From Bacteroidales bacterium (GTDB taxonomy: Bacteria; Bacteroidota; Bacteroidia; Bacteroidales; UBA932), in contig JAILLE010000020.1 in assembly GCA_024693285.1 (NCBI GenBank), forward strand, positions 1-64,000: 64,000 bases of DNA, in the 5' to 3' direction. This document shows, piece by piece, positions 33,064-41,807 of this stretch. The notes under the pieces were generated by a model. That model was given only the letters and a program-made list of their open reading frames with translations. It made no database searches and was not told the origin of the DNA. Numbering within the stretch: position 1 is the stretch's first letter; every line of letters starts with the position of its first letter. Position numbers and translations under genes: made by a program.

Positions 33064-35940
33064 ATGCCTGAAGACGGCAAGATCGTCATAAGGGGTGCCA
33101 AGGTCAACAACCTTAAAGACATCACCGTAGAGATACCGCGGAATAAGTTCGTGGTGGTTACGGGTATATCCGGCTCCGGAAAGTCCTCGCTGGCTTTCGA
33201 TACCCTTTTTGCCGAAGGGCAGAGGCGTTTCGCTGAGAGCTTAAGCTCCTACGCCCGACAGTTCCTCGGCAGGATGAGTAAGCCTGATGTCGAGTCTATT
33301 GAAGGTATTCCGCCGGCGATCGCCATCGAGCAGAAAGTCAATATCAAGAATCCTCGCTCTACAGTGGCGACGACTACGGAAATATATGATTATCTGAGAA
33401 TTATCTTCGCCCGCATTGGGCGTACATATTCCCCGGTAAGCGGGAGAGAGGTGAAATGCCATGGACAGAGCGATGTCATGGCAAGCATTCTTTCCGGAGA
33501 CACTCGCACTCTCTACATACTCGCTGATCTTAATTGGAAAAACAGGGAGGACAAGGTCGAACTGATGCTCCGCCTCAAAGAAGAGGGATATTCAAGGTTT
33601 TATGGATCTGAGGGAGTCATCCGTATAGAGGATATCATGCGGATGGCGGACAAGGGAGAGTATCCTTCCGAATTATTCCTGCTAGTCGATCGTCTCAAGC
33701 TTCCGGTTTTTAAAGGTTGTCTTCCATATTCAGATGATGGTTCCGCTTGGCCCCAATCGGATTGGGAGGATCTTCAGACCAGGCTGCGATCTTCAATCGA
33801 CAACGCTTTCAGGGAAGGGGATGGGAACCTAATCCTGATCAAGGATTCCGGCAGGGAGGAATTCTCCAACCGGTTCGAACTCGACGGGATGACCTTCCGG
33901 GAGCCGGATGAATATCTGTTCTCGTTCAACAGCCCTTTGGGAGCATGCCCGGTCTGTGGCGGTCTTGGAAAGATTATCGGGGTCAGCGAGGATCTTGTCG
34001 TACCTGACAAAAGCAAGAGTATTTACGACGGCGCCATAGCGTGTTGGCGAGGTGACAAGATGGGTTGGTTCAAGGACCATCTTGTGCAAGTGGCTGAAAG
34101 ATACCATATTCCGATATTCGAGCCATATTGCAATTTGTCGCCTGAAGTCAAGGATCTGCTATGGAACGGACACAGTGTCGAGGGGGATGAGGACTCCATC
34201 ATCGGCATTAACGAGTTCTTCACCTGGGTTGAGGCGAACCGATACAAGATTCAGTATAAATACATGTTGAGCCGGTTCTCAGGTCGTACGACATGTCACG
34301 CTTGCCACGGGTCCCGGCTTCGTCCTGAGGCCCTTTATGTCAAAGTCGGAGGGAAGACCATAGCGGAGCTTCTCGACATGAATATCGATCAGTCGCTTGA
34401 CTTTTTCAGCAAGCTGGAACTTACTGATTATGAGAATGGAATAGTCCACAAGGCGGTCGAGGAGATCGTTTCTCGCCTGAGATACATAAGCGATGTGGGG
34501 CTTTCCTATTTGACATTAAGCCGCGCATGCAACACCCTTTCTGGAGGTGAGAGCCAAAGGATTAATCTTGTGACAGCCCTAGGCAGTTCTCTTGTCGGAT
34601 CGATGTATATCCTGGATGAGCCCAGCATCGGCTTGCACCCCAGGGATACGGACCGGCTGATTTCTGTCCTGAGGCGGCTCAGGGATCTCGGCAACACTGT
34701 CGTGGTGGTCGAGCATGATGAGGAGATAATCAGGGCGGCCGACATGTTGATAGATATGGGACCTCTCGCCGGAGTTGATGGAGGTGAAGTGGTCTTCCAA
34801 GGAAAGATCACCGGAAAGCTTCCAGCTTCCGCGGTTAATGGATCCCTGACGCTCCAGTATCTGACCGGAAAGAAACAAAGATATGTCAGGGAGAAACGCT
34901 CTTGGCATTATTCAATCTGTGTCGAGGGCGCTATGGAACATAACCTCAAGGATATAGATGTCAAGTTCCCTTTGGGTGTGCTGACGGTGGTATCGGGAGT
35001 CAGTGGATCCGGAAAGTCATCACTTGTAGGGGATATTCTTTATCCGGCCTTGTATCGCCGGATAAACCAGACGGGTGACCTCCCGGGTGTGTTCCGGAAA
35101 CTGTCCGGCAATCTTGACCGGGTCACCAGGGTTGAATACGTTGACCAGAACCCCATAGGAAAGAGCTCCAGGTCGAACGCCGTGACTTATCTCAAGGTTT
35201 ACGATGACATCCGCAAGCTTCTCTCTGACCAGCAATATGCCAAGATCAACGGATACACCCCGTCATTCTTCTCCTTCAACCAGGAGGGAGGCCGTTGCCC
35301 GGAATGCCAGGGAGATGGCTTTGTACGCATACCGATGCAGTTTATGGCCGATGTCACCATGGTCTGCGAGGCCTGTGGTGGAAAGAGGTTCAAGCCGGAC
35401 ATCCTGGAGGTCCGTTATAAAGGAAAGAATATCGACGACATACTGAATATGAGTGTGGAGGAGGCCATAGCGTTCTTCGGGTCACAGTCCGAGGATTTGG
35501 CCAAGCAGATTTCCCGCAGGCTGCAACCGCTCGTCGATGTCGGACTGTCTTACATCAAATTGGGCCAAAGCTCATCCACCTTGTCAGGTGGTGAGAGCCA
35601 GAGAATCAAGCTAGCCTACTTCCTTGCTTTGAGCGAGGATTCATCCTCGGTCCGCAGGGAGAAGATCCTGTTCCTGTTCGATGAACCTACCACCGGTCTC
35701 CACTTTTTCGATGTTGAGAAGCTGCTCAAGGCCTTTGACGTGCTTCTGGACAAAGGACATACTGTTATTGTCGTCGAGCACAATATGGACGTTATAAGAG
35801 CTGCCGACTGGATTATAGATCTTGGGCCTGACGCTGGCGAAAGGGGAGGCGAGATAGTGTTTGCCGGTACTCCTGAAGACCTCATGAACAACGAGGACTC
35901 TTTCACCGCTCAATATCTCCGGATAGCCTCAGGGAAGTGA
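33064..35940 (+). CDS. uvrA: Excinuclease ABC subunit A
   Basis: This 958-residue UvrA is the damage-recognition ATPase of nucleotide excision repair. The first Walker A is GISGSGKSS (34-42) with the signature ABC motif [11 protein letters not shown] further on; the second Walker A is GVSGSGKSS with [11 protein letters not shown]. Zinc modules are complete: CPVCGG...CHACHG in the insertion of the first half and CPECQG...CEACGG in the second. The damage-binding and UvrB-binding regions appear full length, so this is the canonical UvrA, not the shorter UvrA2. It is the last gene before a structured non-coding stretch. Confidence 0.97.
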   Translation: MPEDGKIVIRGAKVNNLKDITVEIPRNKFVVVTGISGSGKSSLAFDTLFAEGQRRFAESLSSYARQFLGRMSKPDVESIEGIPPAIAIEQKVNIKNPRSTVATTTEIYDYLRIIFARIGRTYSPVSGREVKCHGQSDVMASILSGDTRTLYILADLNWKNREDKVELMLRLKEEGYSRFYGSEGVIRIEDIMRMADKGEYPSELFLLVDRLKLPVFKGCLPYSDDGSAWPQSDWEDLQTRLRSSIDNAFREGDGNLILIKDSGREEFSNRFELDGMTFREPDEYLFSFNSPLGACPVCGGLGKIIGVSEDLVVPDKSKSIYDGAIACWRGDKMGWFKDHLVQVAERYHIPIFEPYCNLSPEVKDLLWNGHSVEGDEDSIIGINEFFTWVEANRYKIQYKYMLSRFSGRTTCHACHGSRLRPEALYVKVGGKTIAELLDMNIDQSLDFFSKLELTDYENGIVHKAVEEIVSRLRYISDVGLSYLTLSRACNTLSGGESQRINLVTALGSSLVGSMYILDEPSIGLHPRDTDRLISVLRRLRDLGNTVVVVEHDEEIIRAADMLIDMGPLAGVDGGEVVFQGKITGKLPASAVNGSLTLQYLTGKKQRYVREKRSWHYSICVEGAMEHNLKDIDVKFPLGVLTVVSGVSGSGKSSLVGDILYPALYRRINQTGDLPGVFRKLSGNLDRVTRVEYVDQNPIGKSSRSNAVTYLKVYDDIRKLLSDQQYAKINGYTPSFFSFNQEGGRCPECQGDGFVRIPMQFMADVTMVCEACGGKRFKPDILEVRYKGKNIDDILNMSVEEAIAFFGSQSEDLAKQISRRLQPLVDVGLSYIKLGQSSSTLSGGESQRIKLAYFLALSEDSSSVRREKILFLFDEPTTGLHFFDVEKLLKAFDVLLDKGHTVIVVEHNMDVIRAADWIIDLGPDAGERGGEIVFAGTPEDLMNNEDSFTAQYLRIASGK

Positions 35941-35954
35941 TTTGTCTGTTGGCA

Positions 35955-36137
35955 TGAACAATCCCGTCCGGAATAGGATGTTTAGTAGATGAGACTGTGA
36001 TTCTGAAGCATGTGGGCTTGCGGCAGAACGCCGCTGCAAGTGAATATAGAATCCGGACGGGAATTGCTGTCACAAAGTTACCTCAAGCCATCTGTCAGAT
36101 TGAGGATGATAAAAAACATCATTGAATCTTTTTAAGT
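35955..36137 (+). ncRNA. Candidate structured RNA between uvrA and the DUF47 gene
   Basis: The gap of 283 bases holds no gene but strong secondary structure. TCCCGTCCGGA (35962-35972) pairs perfectly with TCCGGACGGGA (36052-36062), and the stem extends outward through CAAT/ATTG with one bulge. Inside, CTTGC (36017-36021) pairs with GCAAG (36036-36040) around a GC-rich loop. After it come hairpin CCTCAA/TTGAGG (36081-36105) and an ATGAT/ATCAT hairpin followed by T runs up to about 36137. A transcript of about 180 bases with a long closing stem recalls 6S RNA, but I cannot assign a family. It could also be a long leader of the DUF47 gene. Confidence 0.5.
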
Positions 36138-36174
36138 TTTTTATCTTTCTGTGGTGAAATCCCGGAATAGATTG

Positions 36175-36182
36175 TAAATTTG
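36175..36182 (+). promoter_or_regulatory. -7 box upstream of the DUF47 gene
   Basis: TAAATTTG matches TAnnTTTG and ends 41 bases before the ATG. No -33 TTTG at the proper spacing was seen. If real, it separates the DUF47 transcript from the candidate RNA upstream. Confidence 0.42.
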
Positions 36183-36223
36183 AGGATACGTTTTGGACAG
36201 AATCCTATAACCACGTTTTTTTT

Positions 36224-36883
36224 ATGGCCCTTTATAAAAAGATTAAGATGATGTTCAGGGGAGGAAAGCATGACTACATCCCCATCTTGATTCAGCAGGC
36301 GGATTTCATCTCAAAATCATCCTCTTTGTTGGCGACGATGTTCTCGACTCCTGACCGGAGCGCCTGGCAGGGCCTGGAGAGGGAGATAAAGACCTGTGAG
36401 GTCCAAGGTGACGCTTTGCTGAGCGAGTTCCATGAGATGCTCTCCGGTGGCCTTATGATGAAGATCAACAAGCTTGATCTCCAGTCAGTTTCGATGGCGA
36501 TGGATGATTGCATCGATGTGATCAAAGATGTCTCTAAAGCTGTGCTTATATATCAGCCGGAGCATATTGACGACCAGCTGGTGGATTTGGTCCAGATAGC
36601 CAAATCCCAGTCAGAGGCCTTGCGGGACATGTTTCCTCTTCTAAATGATATTAAGGGTAACCTTACCGCGATCTTGCTTTGTTGCGACAGGGTAACTGAA
36701 CTTGAGCATACAGCCGACGAGGCATATGAAGAGTATATAGGTTTTGTGTTCAGAAATGTGAGTGATGTGCGTGAGCTTATCAAATATAAGAACTTGGCTG
36801 AGATGCTCGAGAACACCACAGACGCTCACAAGAAAATCTCTGACCGGGTCAGGAATCTGCTATTGAATTATCTCTCTGATTGA
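36224..36883 (+). CDS. DUF47 (PhoU-like) family protein
   Basis: This 219-residue, all-helical cytoplasmic protein has the PhoU_div/DUF47 pattern: FRGGKHDYIPILIQQADFISKSS at the N-terminus, CEVQGDALLSEFHEML, DDCIDVIKDVSKA, and ELEHTADEAYEEYIGFVF with the metal-coordinating acidic residues. Members usually regulate, and lie next to, a PiT-type phosphate permease; no permease gene is adjacent here, so its partner must be elsewhere. The stop overlaps the stop of the convergent DUF4251 gene by 16 bases. Confidence 0.9.
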   Translation: MALYKKIKMMFRGGKHDYIPILIQQADFISKSSSLLATMFSTPDRSAWQGLEREIKTCEVQGDALLSEFHEMLSGGLMMKINKLDLQSVSMAMDDCIDVIKDVSKAVLIYQPEHIDDQLVDLVQIAKSQSEALRDMFPLLNDIKGNLTAILLCCDRVTELEHTADEAYEEYIGFVFRNVSDVRELIKYKNLAEMLENTTDAHKKISDRVRNLLLNYLSD

Positions 36884-37383
36884 GTCGGGGGAGTCGCCCT
36901 CATAATTCCGTAATAGCCAATCGGCTCCCGGTTCCGGGAACGTACATCAATGGTAGACTTGCCATTGTTGAATACCTCTATCACGAACACGAAGGTGTCC
37001 TCACCATTATTGGTGGCGAGGGTGATCTGTCTTCTGTCCGGTTTGGGATAGGTCTCGATATAGTCGCTGATTTTTGACTCGAAACTTAATCCCTTCCCTC
37101 CTCCATACGGCAGGTTCCATGCTTGTCCAAAGTAGGGGAGATGTGAGATTAATTTATCTCCATCAACAGTCAGGGAGTAGTTGTTGACATGCTGGGTCCC
37201 ACCTCTTCTGGGTATCATCTGGTCTACATCGATACAGAATGTCCGGTTGTCCAGGTTCTCAAGAATCTGGGCTTCCAGGGCGGCTTTCTCCTCGGGAGTA
37301 ACCTTGAGTGAGGCGCATCCGCATAGCGTGATAGCGGATATGGCTATAACAAAAAACAGAATCTTTCTCATGGTGTCTTTCAT
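36868..37383 (-). CDS. DUF4251 lipoprotein
   Basis: This 171-residue exported protein has a signal peptide with lipobox LCGC. The DUF4251 beta-rich domain follows: RTFCIDVDQMIPRRGGTQHVNNYSLTVDGDKLISHLPYFG and ATNNGEDTFVFVIEVFNNGKSTIDV are typical. Function is unknown; the family is almost confined to Bacteroidetes. The start overlaps the stop of the lytic transglycosylase gene as ATGA, so translation is coupled. I keep the ATG at 37383 for that reason, although a second ATG four codons later would also give a good signal peptide. Confidence 0.88.
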   Translation of the reverse strand: MKDTMRKILFFVIAISAITLCGCASLKVTPEEKAALEAQILENLDNRTFCIDVDQMIPRRGGTQHVNNYSLTVDGDKLISHLPYFGQAWNLPYGGGKGLSFESKISDYIETYPKPDRRQITLATNNGEDTFVFVIEVFNNGKSTIDVRSRNREPIGYYGIMRATPPTQSER

Positions 37384-38258
37384 TTATCGCTTGGAATAAT
37401 GATATTAAATGTTTTCCCGGCTTTGTTGACAAGTTTGTTGTCCCGCAGCCAGAGATTCGCTTCCTTCAGCTGGAAATAACTGCAGCCGTTCTTTTCGGCA
37501 AAGTCCACCAGGTTCTCGATCGGGCCGCTGACGGTCACAATGTTCTTCGGAGGATGGTAAGGATACTTCTCGAACTGGTCTACTTTGAAACCGAATAGCT
37601 CAGGCTTCTCAAAGAACATTTTCGCTACCAGGACCCGGAACATGTACCTGGAGGTCTCCTCGACCAGAAGAAGATCCATGGCGGATTTCTGTCTCTGGTC
37701 AGCGAGCCTTTTCGATATTCCTCCTTGGCCGGCGTTGTAGCTGGCGGCGACAGTCATCCAATCTTTATATTTATCGTAGGCGCGCTTTAAGAACTGGCAT
37801 GCGGCAATTGTCTCTTTCTCAATATTATAACGTTCATCAACCTCATTGTCGATAATCAATCCGAACTCGCGTCCGGTTGTCTTCGTGAACTGCCATAGGC
37901 CGGCTGCGCCAGCGGTTGAAAGGGCCTTAGGGCTCAAGTTGCTCTCTATGGCCATCAGATACTTCAGGTCATCCGGAATCCCATAGAGCTTCAAGAGAGG
38001 CTCGATCTCCCGGAAGATGCGCTCAGACCGCTTTAGCATCAGTATGGAATTGGTGTGGGAATATGTGAACGCTATCAGTTCCCGGTCCATCCTCTCGTAG
38101 AGGTCGCTTCGGTTGAAACGTACCGTGTCACCTGCGAAGACGACATATTGCGGAACCTTCGGGGACTTGAATTGAAGGTTCTCCTGGACGTACATCTGGC
38201 CCCATGAGAGGCTGGCTCCGGCCAGGATCAATAAAAGGGTGGCGGTGAACTTTCTCAT
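37380..38258 (-). CDS. Lytic transglycosylase (GH23, MltD-like)
   Basis: This 292-residue exported protein has a signal peptide (ending LSWGQM) and an SLT domain with the catalytic Glu105 in AIESNLSPKALSTAGAAGLWQF and the conserved VAASYNAGQGGI. The C-terminal part (about residues 220-292) replaces the usual LysM repeats with a LysM-like segment (VTVSGPIENLVDFAEKNGCS). It cleaves peptidoglycan with formation of 1,6-anhydroMurNAc, allowing wall remodelling. It lies 24 bases after folE and is coupled to the DUF4251 lipoprotein, so a minus-strand operon folE, transglycosylase, DUF4251 is likely. Confidence 0.92.
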   Translation of the reverse strand: MRKFTATLLLILAGASLSWGQMYVQENLQFKSPKVPQYVVFAGDTVRFNRSDLYERMDRELIAFTYSHTNSILMLKRSERIFREIEPLLKLYGIPDDLKYLMAIESNLSPKALSTAGAAGLWQFTKTTGREFGLIIDNEVDERYNIEKETIAACQFLKRAYDKYKDWMTVAASYNAGQGGISKRLADQRQKSAMDLLLVEETSRYMFRVLVAKMFFEKPELFGFKVDQFEKYPYHPPKNIVTVSGPIENLVDFAEKNGCSYFQLKEANLWLRDNKLVNKAGKTFNIIIPSDK

Positions 38259-38282
38259 ATTCGGGGAGATGTCTAAATAATT

Positions 38283-38870
38283 CTATTTGATTAAGTTGAG
38301 GAATTCATTCCTGGTGCGGGCTGAACTGAGGAATATCCCCGAAAAAGCGGAAGTTGTGGTGATCGCGTTCGACTTCTGCACTCCTCTCAAGGACATGCAT
38401 GTGTGCATGGCCTCGATCACGACGGCCACTCCCAAAGGTTTGAGAGCGTCCATGATGCAGTCCCTGATTTGGACTGTCAGCCTTTCCTGGACTTGGAGCC
38501 TGCGGGCATAGGTCTCGACAACCCTGGCGATCTTGCTGAGACCGGTGATCTTGCCGTTAGGAATATACGCCACATGACATTTTCCTATGAAGGGCAGCAT
38601 GTGATGCTCGCACATCGAATAGAGTTCGATATCCTTCACCAGAACCATCTGTTGGTACTTCTCGTCGAAGATTGCTGATTTGATGATCTGCTCCCCGTTC
38701 TGGGAATATCCCTGGGTCAGAAACTGGAGTGATTTTGCGACTCTTTCAGGTGTTTTTACAAGTCCCTCTCTTTCAGGATCTTCCCCCAAAAGACCAAGAA
38801 TCTCCTTGACTCTCGCGGCGATCTCTTTCGTGGTCTTCTCGTCGTATTTTTCTATCTTCTCGAATGCCAT
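38283..38870 (-). CDS. folE: GTP cyclohydrolase I
   Basis: This 195-residue cytoplasmic enzyme converts GTP to 7,8-dihydroneopterin triphosphate, the first step of folate and queuosine/pterin synthesis. Zinc ligands Cys87 and His90 in [13 protein letters not shown] and Cys158 in [10 protein letters not shown] are present, as is the conserved [21 protein letters not shown] block (cited in part). Length fits the FolE (type IA) family. A TAATTTTG box on its strand lies at 38909-38916, 38 bases upstream of the ATG. It probably heads the operon with the transglycosylase gene. Confidence 0.97.
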   Translation of the reverse strand: MAFEKIEKYDEKTTKEIAARVKEILGLLGEDPEREGLVKTPERVAKSLQFLTQGYSQNGEQIIKSAIFDEKYQQMVLVKDIELYSMCEHHMLPFIGKCHVAYIPNGKITGLSKIARVVETYARRLQVQERLTVQIRDCIMDALKPLGVAVVIEAMHTCMSLRGVQKSNAITTTSAFSGIFLSSARTRNEFLNLIK

Positions 38871-38908
38871 TATATGTGGTACAGTTGTTGAATACTTCGG
38901 TCGTTATG

Positions 38909-38916
38909 CAAAATTA
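38909..38916 (-). promoter_or_regulatory. -7 box of folE
   Basis: Minus-strand TAATTTTG matches TAnnTTTG and lies 38 bases before the folE ATG. No good -33 element was found. Confidence 0.45.
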
Positions 38917-38949
38917 GCCAAAAAATCATTATAGTTTAGATTTTTTGCA

Positions 38950-38980
38950 TATCTTTGCGGCAAATATGGTGCCTGGCACC
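38950..38980 (+). promoter_or_regulatory. -7 box and palindrome before the DUF2795 gene
   Basis: TATCTTTG (38950-38957) matches the -7 consensus. Eleven bases on, GGTGCC-T-GGCACC (38968-38980) is a perfect 13-base palindrome that would overlap the transcript start or the first bases of the leader, a position suited to a repressor. The gene starts at 39025. Confidence 0.55.
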
Positions 38981-39024
38981 GTAATGTTAATGTAAATCAT
39001 TGATTATTAATTAATTATTGGAAT

Positions 39025-39246
39025 ATGTATTGGACTCTTGAACTTGCCAGCAGCCTGGACGATGCTCCATGGCCGGCGTCAAAGGAAGAACTGATTGACT
39101 ATGCCAACCGTTCCGGCGCTCCCGAGGAGGTAATAGAGAACCTCACGGAGCTTGAGGATGACGGTGAGATTTACGAATCCATCGAGGATATCTGGCCGGA
39201 TTATCCGACCAAAGAGGATTTCTTCTTTAACGAGGAAGAATATTAA
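39025..39246 (+). CDS. DUF2795 small acidic protein
   Basis: This 73-residue cytoplasmic protein is very acidic. The DUF2795 core is visible in APWPASKEELIDYANRSGAPEEVIENLTELEDDGEIYESIEDIWPDYP. Its length and single-domain form match the Bacteroidetes members, which stand alone. Function is unknown; the family is thought to be nucleic-acid related, but no such motif can be seen here. It is a one-gene unit with its own promoter, a leader palindrome and a strong hairpin terminator directly after the stop codon. Confidence 0.9.
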   Translation: MYWTLELASSLDDAPWPASKEELIDYANRSGAPEEVIENLTELEDDGEIYESIEDIWPDYPTKEDFFFNEEEY

Positions 39247-39260
39247 TTATCAATTAGTTA

Positions 39261-39293
39261 CAATAAAGCCAGGGTGTATCCCTGGTTTTATTG
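39261..39293. terminator. Hairpin terminator after the DUF2795 gene
   Basis: CAATAAAGCCAGGG and CCCTGGTTTTATTG pair over 14 bp (one G-T) around TGTAT. With T and A tracts on either side of the GC core it could act in both directions. Confidence 0.88.
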
Positions 39294-39326
39294 TTTGTTG
39301 GGGTACAATAATCACTGAGAATCAAG

Positions 39327-39334
39327 TATTTTTG
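39327..39334 (+). promoter_or_regulatory. -7 box of the alpha/beta-hydrolase gene
   Basis: TATTTTTG fits TAnnTTTG and lies 32 bases before the ATG. No matching -33 site was seen. Confidence 0.4.
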
Positions 39335-39366
39335 TCGTGACAGCCATAGAAAAGTGACCGAAGAAC

Positions 39367-40434
39367 ATGAAAACGATGCACCGGAGAACAAATTGGATTA
39401 TCCGCGCCTTGAAATGGGCGGGAGTCATGGTCCTGTCGCTCCTTGTGGTCCTCTTCATCATCCGGTGGATAGGCCTCGGCATCAACAAACGCATACCCGA
39501 GGGGGGCATTAACGCGTCGATGTATGTCGATGTCAACAATTCGAAGCAGTGGATCAATCTATATGGAAAGGACAGGAATAATCCCGTCCTGCTATATCTG
39601 CATGGTGGTCCGGGCAGCGCTACGAGTCTTTTTGACTATGCTTTCACCCGGAAGTGGAGCGATGTCTTTACTGTCGTCACATGGGACCAGCGCGGATGTG
39701 GAAAGAGCTTTGACAAGTCGCGTCCGGAAACCATCACCGCCGAAATCATGATGAGCGACGGCAAGGTTATGACTGAATATATTCGCAACTTACTACATGT
39801 CGATAAAATAACCTTGCTCGGACATTCCTGGGGTTCGTATCTCGGGGCCAACCTGGCACTGGAATACCCTCAATACTATGATGCGTTCATCGGCACGGGA
39901 CAATTCATCGACTGGGCTGAAAATGAGCGCCGGCTTTATGAAGCGGCTCTGGAATGGTCAAAAAATGACCCGCAAGGGTGCAAGATGGTCGAGAAGTGGG
40001 GCCGGAGCATGGAACTGGGAGAGGAGGACTTCGTTTTAAGGAACAGTATTATGGACAGGTATGGATATGGCATGATGAAGGATGGAATGGATTACAGCCT
40101 ATTCATGACTGTGCTGTGCAACCCCTACTATTCCATTCAGGATATGCTGGATTCCATACGGTATGGGGAGGATGCTTTCACTCCATACGGGGCCTTTTTG
40201 AGATCAGAAGGATTCGAAGAGATGTCTCTTCTGGGAAGATATGACTATACGGTGCCTTACTATAACATCGACGGCGATATGGACTATCAGACCAACTTTG
40301 AACTGGCCTGTGAATACTTCTCAAAGGTGAATGCTCCGGAGAAAGAACTGCTTGTCATGAAAAACGCCACACACGGACTGCTTGAATCACGCTCCGAAGA
40401 ATTCTCATCATTGCTTCATAGAATAGCGCCTTGA
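39367..40434 (+). CDS. Membrane-anchored alpha/beta hydrolase, proline iminopeptidase-like
   Basis: This 355-residue protein has an N-terminal membrane helix (residues about 12-36) that is probably uncleaved, so the hydrolase domain faces the periplasm. Oxyanion motif HGGPGS (79-84), DQRGCGKS, nucleophile Ser154 in GHSWGS, a likely catalytic Asp in NIDGDMD (303 or 305) and His336 in NATHGLL give the full triad. The HGGPG and DQRG pattern is that of S33 proline iminopeptidases, though substrate range in exported members is wide. It stands alone between a terminator and a 225-base gap without an intact gene, which may mean it was acquired separately. Confidence 0.85.
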   Translation: MKTMHRRTNWIIRALKWAGVMVLSLLVVLFIIRWIGLGINKRIPEGGINASMYVDVNNSKQWINLYGKDRNNPVLLYLHGGPGSATSLFDYAFTRKWSDVFTVVTWDQRGCGKSFDKSRPETITAEIMMSDGKVMTEYIRNLLHVDKITLLGHSWGSYLGANLALEYPQYYDAFIGTGQFIDWAENERRLYEAALEWSKNDPQGCKMVEKWGRSMELGEEDFVLRNSIMDRYGYGMMKDGMDYSLFMTVLCNPYYSIQDMLDSIRYGEDAFTPYGAFLRSEGFEEMSLLGRYDYTVPYYNIDGDMDYQTNFELACEYFSKVNAPEKELLVMKNATHGLLESRSEEFSSLLHRIAP

Positions 40435-40500
40435 GGGGCGTTTAGGGCACCATTAGACTCAACTTGAATCATTCGATCAAATTGACTTGCCCAATAAAGT

Positions 40501-40605
40501 GGTAAGCTGTTATCCTATCCAAAACACAGGCTGCGGCGTTATTATGAAGTTTTTGACTATGTGGCTTTTTTAAATAAAGGCGTAATCAAGAGAAGGTATA
40601 TATAG
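40501..40605 (+). pseudogene. Possible gene remnant in a 225-base gap
   Basis: Between 40435 and 40659 no intact gene is seen. One frame reads 34 residues without a start codon (containing RLRRYYEVFDYVAFLNKG) and ends in TAG at 40603. The composition looks protein-like, but I cannot assign a family, and chance is a real alternative. The rest of the gap is AT-rich with no clear promoter or hairpin. Confidence 0.22.
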
Positions 40606-40659
40606 AATATTGGGAAGATTTGTTTATTTTTAATGCTGAAATAATTGGAAGACTCTATC

Positions 40660-41793
40660 ATGGTACCATCAAAAGTTTTTTATACCGATTTCCGGACATC
40701 GGCATTCGGAGAGAGTATGCCTGCCAAACTGAAGCGGCTTGCTCGTAAGGCTGGGATTGCCGGCATAGACATGGACGGGAAGTTCGTCGCGATTAAAATG
40801 CATTTTGGCGAATTGGGCAATATCAGTTATCTGCGTCCCAATTATGCCAAAGCTATTGTCGATCTCGTAAAGGAGCTTGGAGGCAAGCCGTTCCTTACTG
40901 ACTGCAATACCATGTATCCCGGTTTCCGAAAGAATGCCTTGGAGCATCTTGAGTGCGCATGGGAAAATGGCTTTACGCCACTGACTGTCGGCTGCCCTGT
41001 CATAATCGCTGATGGATTGAAGGGTACTGATGACGTGGCTGTTCCAGTCGAAGGCGGGGAATATACTAAAGAGGCTCTCATCGGTCGTGCCGTTATGGAT
41101 GCGGATGTGTTTATCAGCCTGACGCACTTCAAGGGTCACGAGATGACAGGTTTCGGAGGGACAATAAAGAATATAGGTATGGGTTGTGGTTCCAGAGCCG
41201 GCAAGAAGGACCAGCATTCCGCGGGTAAGGCTAATATCGATGAAACCAGCTGCCGAGGATGCCGGCGTTGTGAGAGAGAATGCGCTAACGGAGGATTGGT
41301 ATATGATCCGGTAAATCGGAAAATGCGCGTGGACGAGTCCCATTGTGTTGGATGCGGACGTTGCCTTGGGGCATGCAACTTCGATGCTATACACTTTGCC
41401 GAGGACCAGGCTATCTCCGTTCTGAACGCCAAGATGGCTGAATATACGAAAGCTGTTGTCAGCGGCCGCGATTGTTTCCACATTTCACTTATTGTAGATG
41501 TCTCTCCATATTGCGACTGCCATTCCGAGAACGATGCCCCCATCCTTCCGGACATAGGAATGTTTGTTTCCAAGGATCCTGTCGCCCTAGACCAGGCTTG
41601 TGCGGATGCTTGCTTGGCAGCTGAACCGTTACGTAATTCAGTACTTGGAGATCATCTTCACGAAGAGGGTTTCCATGATCACCATGATCACTTCAAAAAC
41701 ACCACTCCGGAATCGGAATGGGAAACCCAACTTATCCACGGAGAAAAAATCGGCCTTGGATCCCGGCGATACGAACTTGTTTTCATGAAGTAA
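40660..41793 (+). CDS. DUF362 protein with two 4Fe-4S clusters
   Basis: This 377-residue cytoplasmic protein begins with a DUF362 domain (VAIKMHFGELGNISYLRP, LTDCNTMYPGFRKNA, FISLTHFKGHEMTGFGGTIKNIGMGCGSRAGK). Two ferredoxin-type motifs follow at about residues 190-245: CRGCRRCERECANGG and CVGCGRCLGACNFDAIHF, each CxxCxxCxxxC. The end is His/Asp-rich (HDHHDH), possibly metal-binding. DUF362 proteins are presumed redox enzymes; their reaction is unknown to me. The ATG at 40660 is preferred to the TTG at 40645. The M28 peptidase gene starts 14 bases later. Confidence 0.9.
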   Translation: MVPSKVFYTDFRTSAFGESMPAKLKRLARKAGIAGIDMDGKFVAIKMHFGELGNISYLRPNYAKAIVDLVKELGGKPFLTDCNTMYPGFRKNALEHLECAWENGFTPLTVGCPVIIADGLKGTDDVAVPVEGGEYTKEALIGRAVMDADVFISLTHFKGHEMTGFGGTIKNIGMGCGSRAGKKDQHSAGKANIDETSCRGCRRCERECANGGLVYDPVNRKMRVDESHCVGCGRCLGACNFDAIHFAEDQAISVLNAKMAEYTKAVVSGRDCFHISLIVDVSPYCDCHSENDAPILPDIGMFVSKDPVALDQACADACLAAEPLRNSVLGDHLHEEGFHDHHDHFKNTTPESEWETQLIHGEKIGLGSRRYELVFMK

Positions 41794-41807
41794 GGGTACT
41801 ATTGAAT

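Noticed and set aside
33064..35940. Reading the UvrA gene as a UvrA2-type resistance ATPase
   Set aside because: Length, both zinc modules and the full insertion regions fit canonical UvrA.
40669..41481. Antisense reading opposite the DUF362 gene
   Set aside because: The sense frame has two complete 4Fe-4S motifs; the antisense frame shows no domain.
40669..41793. DUF362 gene as part of a redox partner system for the exported oxidoreductases
   Set aside because: It is cytoplasmic, on the other strand and separated by three genes; no direct link can be seen.
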